Below are positions 7,735-11,225 of a stretch of 11,225 nt of DNA, piece after piece. Position numbers and translations under genes: made by a program. Numbering within the stretch: position 1 is the stretch's first letter; each line of letters begins with the position of its first letter. Origin of the DNA: Oscillospiraceae bacterium (GTDB lineage Bacteria > Bacillota_A > Clostridia > Oscillospirales > Oscillospiraceae); the NCBI GenBank assembly GCA_017537045.1, contig JAFYLN010000212.1:1-11225 (forward strand). The letters run 5' to 3'. A model generated the notes under the pieces. The model did no database searches. It was given only the letters and a program-made list of their open reading frames with translations, and was not told the origin of the DNA.

Positions 7735-8471
7735 AAAAGTTTGGTAATTGCAGTTCTGTCCGTTTCTGGCATCATATGTAATTCATATTCATGAATCAGT
7801 CGGATCAGTTCAGCACGTCCGTTTCCGATTGGGTAGAAAGAGAGCAGTGGAGTTTGCGTCTCTGAGAACATAATATGTGCATCAAAAGCAAACAGATTTG
7901 TTGTATGGACAAAGTCCCATATTTGTCCGCCAGCAACCAGTTCAGCCCCCTGTTCTCTGAAGAAATCGGTGCAATACTTAGACTTTGTGATACCAATTTC
8001 GGTTTGCTTCTTCCAATTCTGCGGAATAGAATCTGCGAAAATCAGATGGTACAAGAATTTGGACCGATCAGTAGAACCAAACAATTTGTTCGATATCCAA
8101 ATTTGATAACGTCTGTATACACATTTTCCGAAAACATCAATCCAATCATAGAAAAGAGGATAATCACCTTTACAAGCTATGAATTTCTCATCAAAAAATT
8201 GTTCAAAGCAAATATCTTCAAAAGTATCATGCTTCAGACGAACAGATTTCTTTTGGCTTATAAGGACACCTTCTGATATCAAAGCTTTTATGATTTGACT
8301 ATCATATTTATCTTCTCGAACGCCCAATAGGTTTTCTTTTGCTCGTTCAAATACAATACCATTAATTGTCGATACTATTTCGTTGTACTTAAGCCCATAG
8401 GCATTGACCTTATCTTTAAGGCAGATAATGTTTTCCCAGATATACTCTCTGAAAGCAATCTCATCATTCAC
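7587..8471 (-). CDS. Middle part of the split SMEK/STAND protein (winged-helix/helical segment)
   Basis: An open frame of 294 codons from a GTG that overlaps the TGA of the 399-codon frame (GTGA, 8471-8468). Residues 77-92 (VRLKHDTFEDICFEQF) resemble the end of the winged-helix region of STAND NTPases, where an F-H-(D/E)-x-F-x-(D/E) pattern is common. With one 20-bp repeat copy removed, the 399-codon frame runs into this one as ...DINPN-DV-NDEIAF, so its natural start is not the GTG. Residues after about 246 (from WIIQNKV on) are probably read in the wrong frame, because the matching frame continues in the 953-codon frame after the T run. No strong ribosome binding site precedes the GTG, though the stop/start overlap could allow re-initiation. 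Confidence 0.6.
   Translation of the reverse strand: MNDEIAFREYIWENIICLKDKVNAYGLKYNEIVSTINGIVFERAKENLLGVREDKYDSQIIKALISEGVLISQKKSVRLKHDTFEDICFEQFFDEKFIACKGDYPLFYDWIDVFGKCVYRRYQIWISNKLFGSTDRSKFLYHLIFADSIPQNWKKQTEIGITKSKYCTDFFREQGAELVAGGQIWDFVHTTNLFAFDAHIMFSETQTPLLSFYPIGNGRAELIRLIHEYELHMMPETDRTAITKLFWIIQNKVTTRMWHHWHAISPPIMLISSWMNVLQEITTFLLSWPNRTLR
7733..7738 (-). other. Six-T run where the frame changes
   Basis: On the minus strand the codons read AAA CTT TTT TGG. Slipping back one base, or having a seventh T, gives AAA CTT TTT TTG GAT and passes from the 294-codon frame into the 953-codon frame. The heptamer does not fit the canonical X-XXY-YYZ slip site well, because the CTT codon cannot re-pair. 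A plain one-base deletion or a sequencing error is therefore more likely than programmed frameshifting. Confidence 0.55.
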
Positions 8472-9667
8472 ATCATTGGGGTTAATATCTCGTTATTGGG
8501 GTTAATATCTCGTTCCAATAAAAAATTGATGTAGAAAGGAATGCGCAGAAGAGATTGATAGGCTTTGTTCTCAAGCATTTTTTTGATAACTGGATAGCGA
8601 TCAGCGATCGGGGACAGTTCAGCATCAGACAGATCCTCTATCGTGTAGCTATGGATGCCGAGGTTTGTTTCCAACTTGATGAAGGCACCTTTTTCGCTGG
8701 AACGACAGGAGGTAACAACATATATGTTATCGTGCTTCTGAGCTAAGGTATATAGCTGTTGCAATAATTCGAATTTTGTCTGCCTGCAGTCAGCTATAAA
8801 CTCAAGGGCATCGATGAAGAACGTCATCTTTCTGCCGTTAAGGTATGTCAATACTTGTTCAATATCAATAGCCCAGATGTCATTGAGGTTAGTCTCTTCG
8901 ATAAAACGCTCGGATCGTGCGTAAAGTACCAGTTCCTCACTATTCAACAGCATTTTACAAAAAGCGGATTTGCCAGAACCTGCTGCACCTTGGATTGAAA
9001 TGAATCGGTGATTATCAGATCTAACCTTCTCAACTAGCGTTGTTCTATCGATCTGATAACCTCCTGCTAAATGACAATTAATGTTCTTTAGACCTACAGT
9101 TGAAGTAGTTTTAAGGGCTGCTCTGAGGCGTTCCTCGTTTCCCGATGTAACATATTCATCTGCTTTGAAAAGATCATATAGTTTCGATAGAAAAGAGACG
9201 TCATTCTGAGCCTTTGACAGAATATCTTGTGTGGTTATTAGATTATCCTTCCTGGAGAAAGGAATGTTGCCAATGAGATTCGCGCCAGTATATTCAGGGA
9301 TACGATCGACACTTTGGTTGTGCAAGGCAAAGAAAATCACGGTTCTTACATTGGAGACACGAGAATCTTTCGAATCGCGAAGCTTTTCCAGTGTAGTTCT
9401 AACCTTGGTTACCAAATCTAGAGTTGTTGTTACTTGTACAAACAGTTGTTCATCATCTGAGATTAGATCCACATACGGATATGTTGATGTGTCTGTATTC
9501 AAATTTTTAAACGGTTGCCCAAACCAAAGGGTACAGATATTTGCGGCAAACAATTCAAACATTTTTGCTGCATCAAAGAGTCCTTGCTTGTTTGCCATTT
9601 TTATTTTGTTCTCATATGCAGACAAATACCCACAGATATATTCCATTCGGTCGGTTGAGTTTAGCAT
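8468..9667 (-). CDS. SMEK-like domain plus P-loop STAND NTPase, N-terminal part of the split protein
   Basis: An open frame of 399 codons. Residues 1-115 match the SMEK domain pattern as I know it: ..F..NICTLWFG (about 40-50), NLNTD (55-59), YPYVDL (63-68), then FVQVTTT (76-82) and KVRTTLEKL (88-96). The D...QVT arrangement recalls nuclease folds of the PD-(D/E)xK type, but that link is an inference. Walker A is GAAGSGKS (227-234, Lys233), Walker B is MTFFIDALEF (281-290, Asp286), and a sensor-like VVTSCRSSE lies at 317-325. A helical LLRIPFYINFLLE block (373-385) is typical of STAND/NACHT proteins. The last residues (NEILTPMM) come from the second copy of the 20-bp duplication and are followed by a premature TGA. 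The ATG at 9667 has a GAGGTGA ribosome binding site and a good promoter upstream. Confidence 0.8.
   Translation of the reverse strand: MLNSTDRMEYICGYLSAYENKIKMANKQGLFDAAKMFELFAANICTLWFGQPFKNLNTDTSTYPYVDLISDDEQLFVQVTTTLDLVTKVRTTLEKLRDSKDSRVSNVRTVIFFALHNQSVDRIPEYTGANLIGNIPFSRKDNLITTQDILSKAQNDVSFLSKLYDLFKADEYVTSGNEERLRAALKTTSTVGLKNINCHLAGGYQIDRTTLVEKVRSDNHRFISIQGAAGSGKSAFCKMLLNSEELVLYARSERFIEETNLNDIWAIDIEQVLTYLNGRKMTFFIDALEFIADCRQTKFELLQQLYTLAQKHDNIYVVTSCRSSEKGAFIKLETNLGIHSYTIEDLSDAELSPIADRYPVIKKMLENKAYQSLLRIPFYINFLLERDINPNNEILTPMM
8475..8514. repeat. Perfect 20-bp tandem duplication, two copies, inside the SMEK/STAND gene
   Basis: The 20-base unit beginning ATTGGGGTTA occupies 8475-8494 and again 8495-8514 with no mismatch. 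Twenty is not a multiple of three, so the extra copy shifts the frame and brings in a stop at 8470-8468. Taking one copy away joins the two frames without a stop. The perfect identity suggests a recent event that could be reversed by slippage or recombination. Confidence 0.95.
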
Positions 9668-9737
9668 GACATCACCTCATTAACTAAATAGTTTTACTGT
9701 CCGTCATTAGGAATGTGGAAGTTAGTATATAGCTCAT

Positions 9738-9765
9738 ATTTTATCAGAAATCCTGTATTTTTCAA
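9738..9765 (-). promoter_or_regulatory. Promoter of the SMEK/STAND gene
   Basis: On the minus strand, TTGAAA (-35, 9765-9760), a 16-base spacer and TAAAAT (-10, 9743-9738, one mismatch). A TG one base before the -10 box makes it an extended -10 promoter. The start would lie about 60 bases upstream of the ATG at 9667. Confidence 0.6.
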
Positions 9766-9769
9766 TATA

Positions 9770-9783
9770 GATAACCTGTTATC
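9770..9783. promoter_or_regulatory. Palindrome just upstream of the SMEK/STAND promoter
   Basis: GATAAC-CT-GTTATC is a perfect 6-bp-arm palindrome 4 bases upstream of the -35 box. The position suits an activator or repressor site. It is short, so chance is a real alternative. Confidence 0.3.
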
Positions 9784-9838
9784 CTGCAAATGAGGTGTTA
9801 CAATCATGTTTGAATTTACCAAAGGAGGTTATTCATAT

Positions 9839-10978
9839 ATGTCAAAACGATATTCAGAAGAACAAAAACAAATCATGGTAGGGAAGTACGAAGGCGGCAG
9901 TACGGCAAAGGGGATATGTGCTGAATACGGTGTTTCCCGCAGCACACTCCTTTTATGGGCCAAGCAGTATTCGCCTGATGCAGATGGTCAGATCCCAAGG
10001 GAGCAGTATCTGATGCGCAAGGAGCTGGAGCGGTTACGGATTGAGAACCAGATTTTCAGAGATTGCGGTTGCTCTGCCAATTCGTCGCTGGGCACCAGAC
10101 TCGATGCGATCCATCGCTTGAAGGATCAGTATAGCATGCATGCGCTGTGCCGTGTTCTGGGTGTGAACCGGTCCACGGTCTATCATCACGAGCTCAGGGC
10201 ACCGGAGAAGACCCAGGTGGAGATGCAGGACGAGATTCTCAAACCGCTGATTACGGAGATCTTCCAGACCAGCAACGAGTTATTTGGTGTCAGGCGGATG
10301 CGAGTTAAGTTGAAAGAGAAAGGCTATGTTGTCAGTGAGCGGCGCATTGGCAGGCTGATGAAGGAGCTTGGTTTGTATGTAAAGAAAAACGGCCCTCGGC
10401 TGAATTCAGCCAACGACCGTCAGTATCAGTATTATCCCAATCGACTCCAGCGAAACTTCCTGACGGAAGCTCCCAACATGGTATGGGTGAGCGACATTAC
10501 TTACGCCAGGGTAGGGCATGACTTTTTGTATCTATGTGTTGTGATCGACTTGTATGCCCGTAAGGTCATCTCTTATGCTGTATCTGAGTATATCGATGAA
10601 AACCTCGTTACTGAGGCGTTTGAAAATGCATATCAATCGAGGTCATGTCCGAAATGTCTGCTTTTTCACAGCGACCAGGGCACTCAGTATACTGCCTTCA
10701 ATTTCCGTAAGAAGCTGAGGGAATATGGGGTCACGCAGTCCTTCTCGGCACCGGGAAGTCCACATGATAATGCTGTGATCGAGTCCTTCTTTGCATCCAT
10801 CAAAAAGGAGGATTTTCGCAAGCATTTCTATAAAACCGAGGCAGAATTCAAGGTTGCCGTTGCAAAGTATATCGATTTTTACAATGATTACAGACCCCAT
10901 CAGCGGCTTGGATACCAGACGCCAAATCAGGCGGAGGAGGAATACTACAAATCCCACCAGAGTGAAACAACTGAATAA
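9839..10978 (+). CDS. IS3-family transposase, OrfA and OrfB in one frame
   Basis: The product has 379 residues. The N-terminal helix-turn-helix (about 5-42, EEQKQIMVGKYEGG to GVSRSTLLLW) and a short leucine-zipper-like stretch (LMRKELERLRIENQIF, 58-73) correspond to OrfA. The rest is OrfB: an HTH_21-like region (about 130-180) and an rve integrase core with WVSDITY (Asp219), FHSDQGTQYT (Asp279) and NAVIESFFASIKKE (Glu315), giving the expected DD(35)E spacing. YIDFYNDYRPHQRLGYQTP is the usual C-terminus. The start at 9839 follows AAAGGAGG; an ATG at 9806 with GAGGTG upstream would add 11 residues. Most IS3 elements need a -1 frameshift to join OrfA and OrfB. Here they are already one frame, with all catalytic residues present, so the enzyme is probably functional. 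It cuts and pastes through a circular intermediate. Confidence 0.92.
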   Translation: MSKRYSEEQKQIMVGKYEGGSTAKGICAEYGVSRSTLLLWAKQYSPDADGQIPREQYLMRKELERLRIENQIFRDCGCSANSSLGTRLDAIHRLKDQYSMHALCRVLGVNRSTVYHHELRAPEKTQVEMQDEILKPLITEIFQTSNELFGVRRMRVKLKEKGYVVSERRIGRLMKELGLYVKKNGPRLNSANDRQYQYYPNRLQRNFLTEAPNMVWVSDITYARVGHDFLYLCVVIDLYARKVISYAVSEYIDENLVTEAFENAYQSRSCPKCLLFHSDQGTQYTAFNFRKKLREYGVTQSFSAPGSPHDNAVIESFFASIKKEDFRKHFYKTEAEFKVAVAKYIDFYNDYRPHQRLGYQTPNQAEEEYYKSHQSETTE

Positions 10979-10983
10979 CAAAA

Positions 10984-11040
10984 GAATGCCTACAGTTTCT
11001 GACTGTCCGAAAAGGACTGTCCAAAAAACTGTAGGCATTC
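10984..11040 (+). terminator. Inverted-repeat hairpin at the IS right end, possible terminator
   Basis: GAATGCCTACAGTTT (10984-10998) and AAACTGTAGGCATTC (11026-11040) form perfect 15-bp arms. Between them GACTGTCC occurs twice as a direct repeat (11001-11008 and 11015-11022) around GAAAAG. It begins 5 bases after the transposase stop. It may end the transposase transcript and also carry the terminal sequence bound by the transposase, but there is no long T run, so the terminator role is uncertain. Confidence 0.5.
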
Positions 11041-11225
11041 CAATTTTCTTATCACATCTCTTGAGCTTGACACCATTGCAGCAATAGTAGTGATAAGACT
11101 TACCCAGCTTTCCAGTACCGCTGTAGCCCGTCATAGGTTCACCGCAGTGACCACAGAACAGCTTGGTGGTCAGAAGATAATCATCTTTTGCCTTACCCAT
11201 GCCAGGTGCGGCACTGTTCCTGTCA
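11041..11225 (-). pseudogene. Second large serine recombinase, fragment truncated by the IS3 element
   Basis: Reading in from the right edge, the minus strand encodes DRNSAAPGMGKAKDDYLLTT, then KLFCGHCGEPMTGYSGTGKLG, then YHYYCCNGVKLKRCDKKI. This aligns with residues about 256-314 of the intact recombinase, including the zinc-ribbon cysteines (CGHC, then CC and C). The match ends at CDKKI exactly where the IS hairpin begins; beyond it the frame runs antisense through the IS as unrelated sequence. The missing C-terminal part is not found on the other side of the IS. The N-terminal part would lie beyond the window. DNA identity with the first recombinase over this stretch looks like roughly 75-80% by eye, so it is a relative and not a fresh duplicate. 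Confidence 0.85.

Larger units (their letters stand above)
4873..9667 (-). pseudogene. Reconstructed SMEK-STAND NTPase gene, Avs-like defence candidate, split by two frame lesions
   Basis: Three consecutive same-strand frames form one gene once two lesions are undone: a perfect 20-bp duplication (8475-8514) and a missing T in a T run (7733-7738). The joined product is about 1,591 residues: SMEK-like domain (about 1-115), linker, P-loop NTPase (about 195-345), STAND helical/winged-helix region (about 345-500), then over 1,000 residues of probably helical sensor-like sequence. Large STAND proteins with a variable N-terminal effector, a central NTPase and a C-terminal repeat sensor include the Avs anti-phage proteins, which detect phage proteins and trigger the effector. 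This gene stands alone, has its own promoter and lies among recombinases and IS elements, as defence genes often do. Whether it is dead, switched off reversibly or rescued by frameshifting is open. The function is inferred from architecture. Confidence 0.7.
9806..11040 (+). mobile_element. IS3-family insertion sequence, left end not resolved
   Basis: It contains one full transposase frame and ends on the right with an inverted-repeat block at 10984-11040. Homology between the two serine recombinases stops at 11041, which places the right boundary at about 11037-11041 (a TG...CA end would put it at 11037). No matching terminal repeat was found to the left of the transposase, so the left coordinate given is only the first possible start codon. 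The true end probably lies between 9668 and 9806, close to or inside the promoter region of the SMEK/STAND gene. Confidence 0.6.

Noticed and set aside
7733..7739. Programmed -1 ribosomal frameshift site
   Set aside because: In the zero frame the codons before the shift are CTT TTT, so the CTT-reading tRNA could not re-pair after slipping. No downstream pseudoknot was evident. A one-base deletion is simpler, so this was kept only as a weak alternative.
9668..9838. Left terminal inverted repeat of the downstream IS3 element
   Set aside because: The only partial likeness is ACTGTCCG near 9697, in the same orientation as the right-end repeat and not inverted. That is too short and wrongly oriented to call an IS end.
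10643..11200. The 185-codon minus-strand frame as one protein
   Set aside because: Only the part from 11200 to about 11041 is recombinase sequence. The rest is antisense to the IS3 transposase and was joined to it by the IS junction.
1..11225. CRISPR arrays, tRNA or rRNA genes
   Set aside because: No regularly spaced repeats with spacers and no full cloverleaf or rRNA sequence were seen. The TTCGATTCCC at 1911-1920 resembles a tRNA T-arm, but the rest of a tRNA is missing.

Overview
The window looks like an accessory, mobile-element-rich stretch from a Gram-positive gut-type Clostridia genome (Oscillospiraceae or a relative). This is inferred from strong AGGAGG-type ribosome binding sites, the style of the large serine recombinase, TetR and GtrII-like proteins, and the mixed base composition. 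The species cannot be named. The GtrII-like gene is clearly GC-rich, while the central 4.8 kb locus is AT-rich, which fits a patchwork of transferred pieces.

Layout: 1-140 is the tail and right end of an IS3-family element. 158-1723 (-) is a GtrII-like multi-membrane glucosyltransferase gene with its own sigma-A-type promoter. 1724-2093 has no gene. It holds two adjacent hairpins, a 17-bp bidirectional terminator and a cluster of GGTTTCA repeats spaced exactly 10 bp apart. 2094-3044 (-) is a two-gene operon: a small two-helix membrane protein followed by a TetR-type regulator. 3231-4733 (-) is an intact large serine recombinase with a terminator at its stop codon and a 16-bp-arm palindrome overlapping its predicted promoter. 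4873-9667 (-) is the main object of interest. 9839-10978 (+) is an IS3-family transposase in a single open frame. Beyond it, 11041-11225 (-) is the zinc-ribbon part of a second serine recombinase, cut off at the IS end.

The central locus appears as three overlapping reading frames: 399, 294 and 953 codons. They read as one ancestral protein of about 1,591 residues. An N-terminal SMEK-like domain is followed by a P-loop STAND-type NTPase (GAAGSGKS Walker A), a winged-helix/helical region and a very long, probably alpha-helical C-terminal region. This is the architecture of Avs-like/STAND anti-phage sensors. Two lesions split it. One is a perfect 20-bp tandem duplication at 8475-8514; removing one copy restores the frame exactly. 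The other is at a six-T run (7733-7738), where one extra T would restore the frame. The gene is therefore a decaying or possibly phase-variable defence gene.

As a whole, the AT-rich defence-like gene lies between two related serine recombinases in the same orientation, with IS3 elements at both edges. This fits a mobile defence cargo that has been rearranged by IS activity. The defence role is inferred from architecture and context, not shown by the sequence alone.
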